NCBI GenBank assembly: GCA_964036045.1
Contig: OZ038384.1
Coordinates: forward strand, 47,979,843-48,043,842
Direction of reading: 5' to 3'
Length of the DNA: 64,000 bases
DNA from: Eutreptiella sp. 'Long Island Sound 2002'
Lineage: Eukaryota > Euglenozoa > Euglenophyceae > Eutreptiales > Eutreptiaceae
A program made the translations under genes and the position numbers. The notes under the pieces were generated by a model. The model made no database searches. It was not told the origin of the DNA and was given only the letters and a program-made list of their open reading frames with translations. Position 1 is the first letter of the stretch. Every line of letters starts with the position of its first letter. Below, piece after piece: positions 33,197-44,793 of this stretch.

Positions 33197-34725
33197 AAAT
33201 GACTTTTATTCTAAATTTTTTGGTTTTGTTGGAATCTCATTTTTTAGCCGAGAATGTGCTTGGACGTAACTTGCTTTTTCGATGTCGTTGCTCGTTTGTT
33301 AGCGGTGTTTGCTCCTTTTTTAGCTCATTGGACTTAGCAGCTTTCTTAAATTTGAGCACATATTGAAAGAAGATGTCGTATCTAATGAAAAATCCATCAT
33401 CAGAGGCATGTTTTTCACAACTTTTTTTAGTTCTTTTCTAGTTAAATTTATGATTCGTCTTCTTTGATGGGCCACCTTTCTAACTAAAAGCTTGTGTCCC
33501 CCCCTTTTTTAAGCTAATGTGTTATGTAAGTTGCCAATGACCGCATTTCCACAATACATTTGTTTCCTCTGGTATGTGCGAAGCTGCCAATTTGAGCATT
33601 TTTTTTATTACATTGGCCCATAGCAGATACGTGCTCAAGTTTTAGTGTGCCAGATCCAAATAAAACATACATTGCCATTGTTATGCCGCTATGATATTGT
33701 TGCTTTTTCTAAGAAACCTAGTTGTTTGTCTCCGAATCGTGTAGAAATTGGCACTTTTTAATAAATCGTTTAATGCTTTGCCACATTCTAACTATCTCTC
33801 TTTTTTGTGGGTAATGGATCCAAATACGATATGCTTTTGTTATCCAACTACTGCATGGCTTGCACTCGAAGACCATCAATATTCGAAAACCGTGTTTCTA
33901 AAAGTGTTTGCATCAATACAAACTTTTCTTCTTAGTTTTGGATGGGTTGTGCGCCCTCCAAATGTAGCGGCATCCTCTTCACTCATTTTTGAACGGTGCA
34001 TGATCCAAATGAAACATCAATTGAACACGTAAATTGCAGCCTAAAACAATCTACTCCCCTCAACTTTGTTCCTTGTGTCCCCATGGGCCACCTTGGCACG
34101 TGTGCAGAAAAGAGTACACCCCCCCGGAGCCCAGAAAACAGGTATCCATTATACTTTGAAACAACTAAGTGCAATGGAAGATTTTCGTCCCAAACCCTCC
34201 AACATTCTCATCTCAAACAGATCCACTCGATGTGAACGCTCTGAACATCACCTCCGTTTGCTCCATCTATGCCGGTTTCAAAGAGTTAACGGAGTTTTAT
34301 GCAGCTTGGATGTGTTTTGCATGATGTAATTTGTAAAGAGACGTGAAACCACTTCTGATAAAACCATGTGACGTGCCTTTTCATACATACTCCTACACCT
34401 CCACATCTCCTCCGACCCCGGTCTCCCAAGTATGATTGTGTTTCGTCAACACCCGCACATCCTGCACAGTGATCTAGCATCCTCAACTCCCACATACAGG
34501 TAATGGCATCCACACCCCTTGGACATTGGCTCTCTACTGTGTTCACGAATGCCAAAACCCTGTCCGAAATTTGTTGGTTGTGCTAATTTTGGATTACGGA
34601 TCTGGGGGAGATTCCAAAAGATCGATAGGTCCCCCCCAAACTTGCACTCAGGGTGCTGGCAGAACATAACATGATTGCGGGATGGGGCACGGCTTGGAGT
34701 GAAAGTGGAGTGGTGATTACTCCGG
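33197..34725. other. Inverted host flank between two pieces of the E3 5' LTR
   Basis: AT-rich DNA with no supportable gene. Because it lies between the inverted start of the LTR and the LTR remainder at 34726, it should be the original left flank of E3, now reversed. Confidence 0.55.
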
Positions 34726-34806
34726 GAACACTTTTTGTAACATAGTTCAACATGGGTGTTGGCCTTTGCTTCATCTATTTTTTTTGGCTAGTCTCATTGA
34801 GATTTA

Positions 34807-37539
34807 CAGGGGGTGGTAATAGTTCGTAAGTGTAAAGGTTCGTTTTGTAGCAGTTCGTATGGGTGGTGTTCCGAATTGCTACATGTAGAAACCGCCCGCT
34901 GTTACGAACCGCCGCAGCAACGAACTAAAACCGCACAGATGTGTTCCGGGATCGGTCAAATCTGGGAAAGGAGAACAGAGCCTTTTGTATCGCGCTCTGT
35001 TGAGCTTCTGTGGTCATAATAGTAGTAATAATGATGATAGTAACAACAATGATGAATAACATTCATAATTTTTCTGTCTTCAGTCATGCAGCGCTTCCTC
35101 ACAAAGGGAGGCCAGTCCATGAACCACGCTCTGGCTGCAGTGGTGTCGCAGTCCCAGAGCAAGAAGGTCTCCACCAGTTCCAAGGCCCGTCAATACAAGA
35201 GCTCAGCGCCGAGGACTTGGCTAGAGTGGACGCCGTCGCAAAAGTCCCTTTGTGTGCAACTGTTCCTGGAAGGTAACTACAACCACATTGTGCTGCGTTA
35301 CGGGTGTCAAGCGCCGCCCCTTAACACGCTTCGCACCTGGGCTGGCAAGATGCAGGAGGGTGAGCCACTAGAAGGGTACGGCACCAACTCAGTTCTCAAC
35401 CGCAGAGAAGAGGAGACCATTCTGAAGTTCATCATAGAGTTGAAGTATGAGGCTGCCGTGATTGACCTGGACACCATTGCGGCGCTTGGAAGATTAGTCG
35501 CTGAGAGGTCTCGTGGGCCCGGTCTTGCTCCTGTTTTGGACCGCCAATGGGCTGCAAACTTTCGTCGCAGGCACAAGATGGGTTGTCTCAAGAAGATCAC
35601 GACTGAGCGGCTGCCTTCTACAGTGTCTGACTTAGCGCTCGACAACAAATGGAGACGTGAATTCTTGGACCTCGTTGAGCAGCCTCAAAAGTATGGTGTG
35701 CGTATCCCTGAAGGTGAACCCCAGTCGCTGCCGCCGTGGGCGCAGTTGGGCCTGGACGAGACGCCCCTCCAGTACGCGCCCAAGTTGTGCGGAGGGTATG
35801 CAGCCAGAGAAAACAGGTCAGACACTACAGCAGCGCTGACAAGCGACATGCTTGTGGTCAACCGTGGAGGCACTGTAAAGGTACTACAAGTGTTGCACAG
35901 AGGAAGGACAAGGCGCTGCCATGCGCGTCTCGACGTGCCTCAGGGCCTGCCATCCTACATGCACAAAGACCACGCGGAGAAGAAGTGTCAAACTGGCGAC
36001 ACGTTCAAACGCCTGATGATCAAGGTCGACACTGAAGTTGCGAAGGACAGACGCGACCATGGCGTGGCGCAGAATTACCCATGTGTCGTCATCATGGACT
36101 GGGTTGGAAGCCATCTCGACGATGACGAGTTGAAGCGCGTCGATGACGCTGAAATAAGGCTGGCGAACTTATACTATTTTGTCGCGCGGCCACATATGTA
36201 TGTTTTCTTTGGCCGCGCTCGTCGCAGCCATGTCAGCAATGTTGGTGATCAGGTCATCAATCCAGGCATGAGAGCATGGTTGCGCGACAGACTGAAGCGT
36301 CGCCACATTGACCATTGCCTGAAGATCCACGATGGACTGCTGCCAAAGCACTCCAAGCTGAATAGCAGCGAACGTACGATGAAGGCGCTCCTTGTAACTT
36401 GGCTTGCTGAATGGGTCGCATCCCCTTTGACAACCACACACATCCTCAGCAGCTGGAACATGGTGTTTACAGAGGTGCCAGTGACAGAATCTGTAGATGA
36501 TGTGGACCTCCCCTGCCCTTCAGCAGCCGTCCCCATGCCTGCACCTTTGCTGTCTGTAGTTCCCGGTAATGTTTCAGATTCAGAGGAAGCCTCAGAGGCA
36601 CAGGCAGAGGCAGATTTAGCCTCTGGGGCAGAGGTGGAGGACAACATTGACGTCCTGTCAGTCCCAGGCACACCACCTGTACAAAGAGCAGCAAAGAGGG
36701 GGGCTGAGACCCGGTTGGACAGACTTGCCAAAAGGTTTCGTGCTGCACCACGTGATGTACATGCTCAGCGTGTGGCCAGGGAGAACAGGCAAAGGGCAAG
36801 GGAGGCGCGGGAGGCAGTGCAGACTTCGGATGATGAAGGCACTCTGAGCTGTGCAGTGATGCTTACCATGAGTGAAAGAGAGCAGTACCTCCTGTTTCCT
36901 CTTGAATAACAGCGAATCGATCAAATTAAATATGTGGTTCATCCTTTGCAACAGCGACATGTCCCTCAAAGGGCAGTGAAGTCTGTAGGGTTGGACGATT
37001 TGCACACGAGAGCACTTTTTTTTTTGTGGGCATTTTTCCTAATTCACGCGAGTTGCACACGGCAATGTTGGTTCATAAAAAAGCAGGAACTCTGACCACT
37101 TCAGAGAAGAAAAACAATATAAAAAAAACAGGATTTTCAACATAGAAGTCAGTGACAAAAGAAAACAAACAATATTTCAGTAGGTAAAAAAAAACGGCAT
37201 TTTGAATGCAGAAGCCAGTGACAAAAAGAAACAGTGTAGGTTTTTCAGCACAAAAAAGAGAGCAGGTTTTGAAGAAAAAAAAGAGATAAAACATTTTAAA
37301 CAAATAGCAAGAGTGCAAGGTGTAGAAAAAAAAATCGTAATGTTTTGAAAAAACGAGGAGAGAGAAAAAGTACCAGTGTTGTACAAATACAGAGAAACAT
37401 TAAGGTAATCAAAAGAAGAGGATGTCGGTACCAACCTTTACATGGAAAAACACCAGCCTTTTACCAACCGCTGCATGAAAAACACGTCTGAAATCACCTT
37501 TTATCAACCGCTGCATATATGAACTATTACGACCCCCTG
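34807..37539 (+). mobile_element. Pogo-like DNA transposon, apparently intact
   Basis: Terminal inverted repeats CAGGGGGTGGTAATAGTTC and, read inward from the right, the same with one mismatch. TA flanks both ends (34805-34806 and 37540-37541). The undisturbed E3 3' LTR shows the empty site (GAGATT-GA-GCTG). One uninterrupted 607-codon transposase gene lies inside. Subterminal GTTCG/CGAAC words on the left and two copies of CAACCGCTGCAT on the right could be transposase binding sites. About 630 bases of AT-rich 3' sequence with an imperfect repeat (about 37127 and 37193) follow the gene. Confidence 0.9.
35086..36909 (+). CDS. Pogo-like transposase with DDE (DDD-type) domain
   Basis: 607 codons, no stop or frame break. 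Residues about 45-95 resemble a psq-type helix-turn-helix (EWTPSQKSLCVQLFLEGNY). Residues 105-195 look like a CENP-B-type DNA-binding region (REEETILKFIIELK, then WAANFRRRHKMG). The catalytic domain shows its first Asp in LGLDETPLQ (about 35755), the second in VVIMDWVGSHLDD (about 36095) and a third candidate in SNVGDQVINPGM (about 36247). It therefore resembles the DDD pattern of pogo/Tigger enzymes, which cut and paste elements into TA sites. A Ser/Glu-rich and then Arg-rich tail may carry the nuclear signal. An acceptor-like TGTCTTCAG sits just before the ATG, so a 5' untranslated exon is possible. Confidence 0.85.
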   Translation: MQRFLTKGGQSMNHALAAVVSQSQSKKVSTSSKARQYKSSAPRTWLEWTPSQKSLCVQLFLEGNYNHIVLRYGCQAPPLNTLRTWAGKMQEGEPLEGYGTNSVLNRREEETILKFIIELKYEAAVIDLDTIAALGRLVAERSRGPGLAPVLDRQWAANFRRRHKMGCLKKITTERLPSTVSDLALDNKWRREFLDLVEQPQKYGVRIPEGEPQSLPPWAQLGLDETPLQYAPKLCGGYAARENRSDTTAALTSDMLVVNRGGTVKVLQVLHRGRTRRCHARLDVPQGLPSYMHKDHAEKKCQTGDTFKRLMIKVDTEVAKDRRDHGVAQNYPCVVIMDWVGSHLDDDELKRVDDAEIRLANLYYFVARPHMYVFFGRARRSHVSNVGDQVINPGMRAWLRDRLKRRHIDHCLKIHDGLLPKHSKLNSSERTMKALLVTWLAEWVASPLTTTHILSSWNMVFTEVPVTESVDDVDLPCPSAAVPMPAPLLSVVPGNVSDSEEASEAQAEADLASGAEVEDNIDVLSVPGTPPVQRAAKRGAETRLDRLAKRFRAAPRDVHAQRVARENRQRAREAREAVQTSDDEGTLSCAVMLTMSEREQYLLFPLE

Positions 37540-38251
37540 TAGCTGTTCAGTAATCTGCATTTTTCTCCAACATATGGTCGTTTCAAAGAAAGTGAATGTG
37601 ATTTTCAGACTCAGCATGAAATTTCGCATCTACAGTGTGGTCATATGACTACTTCATTTTTTTGACCATTTTTGGCCCGTGAGCGTGCCGCTCCCACTAT
37701 GGGGACTTTCTACTGAGTTCTGAGGTCATCAGGGCAGTTCCTACTGAGTTCTGCATCACATGAATTTATTTTCTCTGAGCTACAAAAAATTCCTGGAAGA
37801 TATCTAAAGTGATTTTGTATCATTTGTTATTATGTAGAATCCATTTTTCCTGTGTCTGTTTTACTATCTTTGCAGGAAACCTGATTTCTGTGATATTCCA
37901 TTTTTTGCCCTGATCTGAAGTCACTATTCACTGTTGGAGGCATTTCCAGAGTGCAGACTTTAGTCGCTTTTAAACTCCTGAGTGGTTCTGATGCATACAT
38001 GCATGCATACACGCAAGTGCAAGGCCAATCATCACCCATTGTTTGTCTGTTCATTTTGCAGCCCCATTAAGTTCTTTATTGGTTTTATTGATCCGAGTTC
38101 TGCTCGTCTTGGAGTCTTGGTCTGGTTTTATTCTCCATCGAAATCTTTGTGTACTTGAAATGGGGCAGGAACAAACACCAAAGCAAGTTCATCCAGAAAA
38201 TTTTCAGACTATTCAAACAGAGGAACAAGATGCAAAGCGGGAATTCAACAG

Positions 38252-38263
38252 TGGTAGCAGAGG
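38252..38263 (+). promoter_or_regulatory. E3 primer binding site (initiator tRNA-Met type)
   Basis: TGGTAGCAGAGG lies one base after the LTR end. It is complementary to the 3' end of eukaryotic initiator tRNA-Met and is where minus-strand DNA synthesis would start. Confidence 0.8.
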
Positions 38264-38441
38264 TATGGATGCCACTGTGCATGATATTGATTCCACACGT
38301 CAAAGCGTCGACCTCACGAGTTCTAGCAACGTCGACGATCAACAGGCGTGACTGGGGTCTTTCGTTCACGGCGCACAAGCAGACGATGGGGTGAATCAAG
38401 AAAGACAACCAATATTTCAATCATATGAAAGTTATTAACCC

Positions 38442-40126
38442 ATGGGAAAACAAGAATTGGATTCTATTGGTGATCCTTATGCTTGGTTACTGGCCGGTTT
38501 GGAAGATCGCAAGCGTGTTTTACGCTTCGAAGAAGAGAACATGCAGAATTTCTTTTATCTACAGGAGACCCTGGTTTTCTACAAGACCGCAGCTTCAATT
38601 CAAGAGCGTGACGGGCGCAGACGCTTGACTAGTTCATTTCCAGACTTGAGTTCACCAAGTTTCCCGTCAGGATCTATTACGACACCTGTTCCTTTCAGTG
38701 CACCGACCATTATACTGCAACAGATGTCGTCACCAAACGGTCACTGTTCAGGAGACGATCAGAGAGTACCTGTTTGGACGTCGAGATCCGAAGTTGGTCA
38801 CGATATCTCTGAAGGGTCTTATGAATTACCTGAGACAAAATTTGCAAAGGAGCTTAAGGATGAGATTGGCGAACTGACGGAAGAAGAGCATGAAGAGATG
38901 AGCGGCTGGCTGGAAGATTATTTATTGGGGGATCTCACGGAGAAAATGAAGCACGAAGCAACCGAAGTACGAGAGAAGCGTACGCGTAAGACGCTTAAGG
39001 GAAAATCCAAAGTCGAGTTCCACAAGACTCTCTCTGAAAATTCTGAGGATGAAATCCTGGAGACCGATGACCCACTTCTTTCGAAGTTGCTCCAGCGTAT
39101 TAAGAGGATGAACAAGAAGATCTCCAAGACGTCCGAGGATATTCGGCGTATGCCAACCTCCAGTCGTTCAGCACCTCCACCACCTGCGGTCCCTTTGTTA
39201 CGCGAGAGTCATCGGCTTTTGCCACACTTACAGAAGTGTGTGGAGGTATAAATAAACATGAGTGGTCGGATGACAGTGAAGAGGATACGACTCACGCTCT
39301 GAAAATGGAAATTCCACCGTTCGATGGGCGCAACGTTGAGAAGTATGCAGAAAAATTTGGAAGATACCTGGTGCTCACTGGCAAAGCCAAAGCCAATGAT
39401 CGGGTGTAAGCTAATCTCATTGTTCAAGGCATCAAGGATCCTGAACTCCAAAAACGAGTCCCCAGATTGCTCAAAAGGGCCACAAGCTTTGAGGATTTTT
39501 TGAGCAAACTCCAAGACCTCTATCCTACGCTCGAGACGGACCTCTCAATTCTGGGTTAGATTTCAAAGGTGTCCCATTTACCTTATGACCCAAAACCAGA
39601 GCAGGTGGTCAAATTATTGCAAACACTGGAACGGCTGTTTGATAAGTTGAACCCAGGTGTTATGACTGAGGAGCGCAAACTTATGGAGCTTTCTTGGAAG
39701 ATCAATGATAAACTATTCGTTGAGTGGACCAAGGACGATAACCTTTTCGCGAGGATGCACTCTTATCAATCAGGGAGGGATCTCATGAAGGAGCGTGCAC
39801 ACCTTTCTGTTGGTTTCAAACATCTTGCCGCTTCGCGTGGTTCTGCTTTCGGGCGCACTGCTTCGAGTCGATACCAAGAAAAGCAGAGAGATAAGGAAAA
39901 GGACACCTTTTTCTCTGGTGGACCATCGTCTGGAAGTTCTGCCCATAAGCGGGACATCACCGAACTCCTCTCCCAATGCCACTCGATGATTGCAGAGCTG
40001 AGAGTCTCTGAGAAAGAAGGCAAGGGCGACAAAGGAGGAAAAAGTTCTGGCAAAGGAAAAGGTCGAGGAAGAGGAAAGGCAAAGGAGGCCCAGGAGGCAA
40101 ACGACAGTTGGACCTCAACGCATTGA
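38442..40126 (+). pseudogene. E3 Gag
   Basis: First segment 38442-39251 (269 codons): an acidic helix-rich region with ELTEEEHEEMSGWLEDYL and a Lys/Arg block. A capsid-like segment continues in another frame from about 39260: MEIPPFDGRNVEKYAEKFG, then DPELQKRVPRLLKRATSFED. It has stops at 39408 (TAA) and 39558 (TAG) and flows in frame into 39569-40126, which contains LLQTLERLFDKLNPGVM. The tail is Lys/Gly-rich (KGKGRGRGK), typical of nucleic-acid binding before a zinc knuckle. The phrase PPFDG at the start of the capsid-like part is common in gypsy Gag proteins. Confidence 0.7.
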
Positions 40127-40341
40127 TCGCCGAATTTAAGGCTCGCATTCAGTGTAAACATTGTGGTAAGCCGAACCACTATAGCGATCACTGCTTTGAG
40201 ATCCAAAGGAAACAGAAAAAGGAAGGAATCAGGGCCTTCTTGATCCAGTCCGGGCTCAGTGAGGAAGCAGCCCAAAAGCTGGTGGAAGACGCCAAGAAGA
40301 CATTGAAGGACGAGAAGCAAAAGGGACCAAAAGCTGGCTGA
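40108..40341 (+). pseudogene. E3 nucleocapsid with CCHC zinc knuckle
   Basis: CKHCGKPNHYSDHC at 40153-40194 is a canonical C-x2-C-x4-H-x4-C knuckle that binds genomic RNA. It sits in a frame shifted from the Gag segment by an overlap at 40108-40126, so a shift is needed to join them. A Lys-rich helix follows and the frame ends in TGA before a run of nine A. Confidence 0.8.
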
Positions 40342-40536
40342 AGAAAAAAAAATGCCTCTGGCCCTGCCGCAGCAAGTGCTGGTGCTGGAGCCCCCTCAGC
40401 ATGGACCAAACCGATGCAGGAGGACACTGAGAGTCAAGTCAAGAAGAGGAAGAGAGATCTTGCATTTTCAGAAGTTGAGAAAATTGTGGACCTGCTTCGA
40501 GCAGCTGTTAAGGACGGTCTCACGTTGTGACTACCC

Positions 40537-41016
40537 GTGGTTGTGGAGGAGGAGATGTGTGACGCTCTCTTGGATACGGGTGCAACCGGTTCCATTGTGG
40601 CTTCATCATTGGTGTCAGATCGGAATCGCAGGGGTTACTGTGCAGTCAAGTTGGGAGATGGGCACTACACGTACAGTGAAGCAGAGAAATTTCTGGATGT
40701 GTGCATGGGCAATTTTACTCTTCCCCATGTTTGTATCGTTATGGAGACTTCGGCTTTTCAGGTATGCCTAGTCATGAAATTCATCCGTCAAAACGCCAAG
40801 ACGATTCTGGGTTTGATTTTCATTCCATCGAGACTCATTGTCAAAAATCCAGAGACTGATGAATTATCCTTGGTATCGCTATCTAAAAAGTCCTGTCAGA
40901 AGGAAGGAGGAAACCGATTGCCACGTGCTCAAGCATCTTTGAGAATCTCCCGGAGAGAAGCCTACAGTTTGTTACCTTCACTGAGGGAGCAAGTCCTCAC
41001 CGACCTTGGCGATTGA
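40537..41016 (+). pseudogene. E3 aspartic protease, cut by E4
   Basis: CDALLDTGATGSIVASS holds the DTG(A) catalytic triad of retropepsins at about 40573, after a VEEE segment. The domain would process the Gag-Pol polyprotein. The frame ends with TGA at 41014, 60 bases before the E4 insertion at 41076. A third frame carries on further, so the junction with the downstream pol part cannot be followed exactly. Confidence 0.7.
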
Positions 41017-41075
41017 AGACCGACCGTAGACTTGTACGCCAAGCCCTAAAATCATACCGAGCCGTTGTATTGCAC

Positions 41076-41305
41076 TGCAGCAGACCAGTGGACTGCCCGC
41101 ATCGCAGGTCGCGCATGCGCACTGTAGATAAATCGAGATCACATCGTGTTGTAAATAGTGCATGTTTTATTATAAAACATTATAGCTTGTTTTAGGCACC
41201 AAATGTCCTGTTTGTTAAATCAGCTGTGATTACGGAGTTGTGCTGCATGGTGCCGCCTGAGGGATTTGGGATCCCAGGGTTAACGTCAAGTCGTGGTACG
41301 TTACA
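41076..41305 (+). repeat. E4 left LTR
   Basis: 230 bases, TGCAGCAG...GTTACA, matching 56719-56948 with about 11 differences. Preceded by TGCAC. Confidence 0.9.
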
Positions 41306-41361
41306 AATTAACAAACTTGACCAGAACGATTTCATTAGGCTGCATTCAGACACGGACGGAA

Positions 41362-41803
41362 ATGCCGCGCCGCCGCTGTAAGATCAAGTCGGTTGACGAG
41401 ATCAAGAGCCTGGACAGTTCCAGTGTGCGCCGGCTGTGCAGATCGTCAGTGCCCGAGCGACGAGAGGAAGCTCTTCGTGAGGTTCTTCGTCGTGCGGCGC
41501 AGTGGGACCTTCCATGCCAGGAGTATGCAAGACGGCTGCGTCGATGGCAGCCTGAGGTGATGTTGCGCTGCTTGGAGGCGGCGCCGGAGACCTTTGTGTA
41601 TGGGCCTGTTTGCCGTGAGTTTTGTCTTCCTGCTGGTATCATTGATGGTGCGGCACATGAAGTGAGGCAGGCAGAGGTGGGAGTGCGACCGGAAGACCTT
41701 GACAACCTCTTGCAGGAGGGTTTGGCTGAGTTCTGCACGCAAGATTATGACAGCGTTACGGCACGGGCAGCATCATGCGTAACGCCGCCGCTAATTTCTA
41801 TAG
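41362..41803 (+). CDS. Unknown protein inside E4, exon-like
   Basis: Starts with ATGCCGCGCC and encodes a basic N-terminus, then a helical domain rich in Arg/Glu and Leu (VPERREEALREVLRRAAQW, LRRWQPEVMLRCLEAAP) and an acidic stretch. It stays open up to a donor-like TCTATAG|GTACGAC at 41803. Acceptor-like sites further on (TTGTGTTGCAG before 42421; TCTCTGCAG before about 56000) and a second protein-like frame (41790-41900, SAAAEFNGLLELAFASRG) suggest a spliced gene. This is what would be seen if E4 had captured a host gene fragment. No family recognised. Confidence 0.4.
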
Positions 41804-42452
41804 GTACGACTCTGCAGCCGCCGAGTTCAATGGGCTGCTCGAGCTCGCCTTTGCCTCACGCGGTGCCTGTGCAGGATGTTTCGGTGAAACGCTGCGTTCG
41901 TGGTGGCAAGAAGTGGCGCCAACCAAGTTCAGTGTCGACAAATTTGTGACCATGGCGACCGGTGGTGCATGTGAGCTTCGCCAGGACCAGTGACGACGCC
42001 GTGCAGGTTTGCCGAAATGAAGCAGTGCTCGTAAACCACGGCGCTGCCACAGAACTTAAAGGTCGTGTGTGTTTGCGTGTGTCAGCACGCTTGCAGATAT
42101 GCAGTGGATCTGGCACTCCACAGCAGTCACTGTCAGTAGGAGGCCTGGTTAATAGTTTTGTTTTCGCCTCCCTTCGACTTTTGCTGTTTTGGGACTGATC
42201 CAGCTCAAAATGAGCCGCATGTCCAAAATGAGTTTACTGCCACGGGCTTTTAGCCCACGAAACGCAGTGTTTCTGTGCTCCAGGGCCCATACTGAGACAC
42301 ACCTTTCTTTTGGTTTTTGACCTTTGCATGTCAGTGCGCAGTTTCAGATCCTCCACCGTTTGCTGGTGCGGTGAGGTGAGCATCGAGTCCCTTACTGGTT
42401 CCTATCCTTTTGTGTTGCAGCCCTGGACAGGCGTGGCGAACTTGTGCAGTGA

Positions 42453-44793
42453 TAATGAAGGTCCCTACCAGGACCGGCCCCCGCTGTGCCCCTTCCGCCT
42501 GTTACCCCTGCTGATTTACTCCGGATCAACGATTGCATTTCTCGAAATCCTCAAAGTCCAGGGTCCAAAATCCAAAAATATAGACAATGTAATCCTCCTT
42601 CAACCCTGAATAGCAACCAGATCCCACAAATACAGCAATAACCCAATTCACAATCCAAATCAGGCTGCAGGCTTCCGTTCAGCACACCGGTCGTCTCACG
42701 GTGGCGGGCATGTACAAGATGTGCACCAAGGAAGAAAGCCCTGAAATTGGCATATGAACACAAATAAAGCAAAGTTGGGGAAAGAGGTAAACATACACAC
42801 TCACAGCCATAAACCCATCATTCCCTGGACTCAAGACCTTCCCTTGACTCACCAACATATTGCCGTGAACCAGGTCAAATTAGATGGCTGAATGCCATGT
42901 GTCACAAGTCACTACACAAACCCCAAAAATGTGTTCACTCCCAAGCCTATAAATCCTAGCCCAATAGGGGAGCTGGCGTGTCATGGCCTAGAGTGGCACT
43001 CAGGACCATGCCCTACCCCGACATATACTTGGTTGGACTTGGGGGCGAATGGGCTTGGAGATATGCCCCATGAGTTTGAACTCATAACATGCCAAAAAAC
43101 TGCCAATTAACACCATATTGGCCATGTATCAAATATATGCTCAAAATTGAGGTTACCACTTATCCGAAGGCTCAAAGCATGCATGGAATCGAAGTCTAGT
43201 ATTCATGGAGGATAGAGACCAAAGGCCAATGCCCATATACATCCCACTTTACCCTCGAAACCCCTTCGAATATGGGCGCCACGCATTGCCCAAGTCAGGC
43301 CATGATCTTGAGACCAATTCTTATGATCCTTGGTGCGCCAAGCCAAATGGAGTACGCGATCCGGCATATGGTGGTGTTCAACTCCAAAGCATATGCCAAC
43401 ATATGAACAACATACCATGGTTCGACTCACCATAGGCTTTTTGCTGTTTGCCGACCAGGTAAGTACACAAAACGCACAAATGAGCAAAAATTGAGGTCAA
43501 AAAGATGAAAATATGGCCAAATACAAAGTTGTCATGATAGTATATCTCTATGCTCACCCATGATATCCGCTCATGGTTCAATACACAAATGATTGGAACC
43601 ATTTACAAACTATTCCCCCACTTGGATCCCCAATCAGGCGCATGGAGATATCTTCGCCACCCGTATCTACATGCCCCATGAAAATGGGAGTGCAGTCATG
43701 GATCTCTTTGCCAAACATACCATGAGCAATACATATGCGGTAGACTTAGTCTAGCGCTTTGAATTCCACAATTGGGACATGGGCAAAGCCCTTGTCACGT
43801 ATGGCTCCCCATCTCCTCGGCCACACGAAGATATATAACATGGGCGTGAGCATATCCAACATATACCATGCATATAACGCATACCCTCAAAATGTGGCTC
43901 CCACCATGATATGCCATGTCCCTCCATGGCCATAACTTCACGTTAAAAATACGTAGGAACCCAAAGAAAGTATCTATGCAACCCCAACACTCATGCGGTA
44001 CACTCGAAAGTTGCATTAGAATATTCGGTTGCACGGTCCAAGAGTTATATATCACTTTATACCCTCTTGACCATTATCCCTTGCTACACCGGGCATGTGT
44101 ACACACTAAAGGCGTTTGATGCTTCCTGAATTCAGTTGAGACCAAGGCGCTTGCAACGCAACCTTCTTTATTCTCTTTCCTCACACTCGCTCGTAGATAT
44201 GGCCCTTCAAAGTGGTCCCACGATTCACTTTTGTTTCCCTTACATCTCCAAGTCAAATGGGTGGCAAGTATAAGGGAAACCTGATTCGGGCATAGGGAAA
44301 AGAGTATGACCACTCGAAGAAGACCAAATCAAGTGCGGCGATGTCGAAGTCGAAAATCGGATTTCGACATCGCGAAAAATTCAGAATAAAATTTCGAGTG
44401 CATATTTAAAAAATTGCGGAAGCAACGAACCCTTTACTGATGAAATCTGACCCTTCATCGGGGTTTCCGCCAAAATATCTGGAAATAACAGTTAACCAAT
44501 CGGTTAACGCAAAATCGCGAGCCAACTGACAGTCGCCGATACATTGACCATCAGAACGAAATGCTGAATCATTACGGAAACATTATGATAATAAAACCCT
44601 GTTGATTCCTGATATTCTGATATAAAAATCTCCGCTGGCGGCGCCTCGGTACTGAATGTGGCCGCTCATGGCCGGAATGGCCAAACCTATCACACTATCA
44701 CATCGGGTTAGATCAGGTGGATGGGAGAGTATGATATCAGCCAATGGCGGCTTGCCGGCACATAGATACACACCCCAAGTGACCCCAAGATGG
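42453..44793 (-). repeat. E2 3' LTR
   Basis: Matches 53308-55649 with few differences. Contains an inverted repeat CGATGTCGAA...TTTCGACATCG (about 44339-44372) whose loop differs between the two LTRs while the stem is kept. Short open frames in both copies are repeated and show no protein motif. The last four bases differ between copies, so the outer border is uncertain by a few bases. Confidence 0.9.

Larger units (their letters stand above)
34726..38250 (+). repeat. Remainder of E3 5' LTR, interrupted by a pogo-like element
   Basis: 34726-34804 matches 62952-63030 over the same 79 bases. After the pogo-like insertion, 37540-38250 matches 63031-63740. Adding the inverted 197 bases and about 38 bases lost at the breakpoint gives a length very close to the 1,024-base 3' LTR. 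The LTR ends AATTCAACA. Confidence 0.85.

Noticed and set aside
37073-37434. Minus-strand Phe-rich frames suggesting a membrane protein
   Set aside because: They come from A-rich tracts in the 3' region of the pogo-like element and have no consistent frame or start context.
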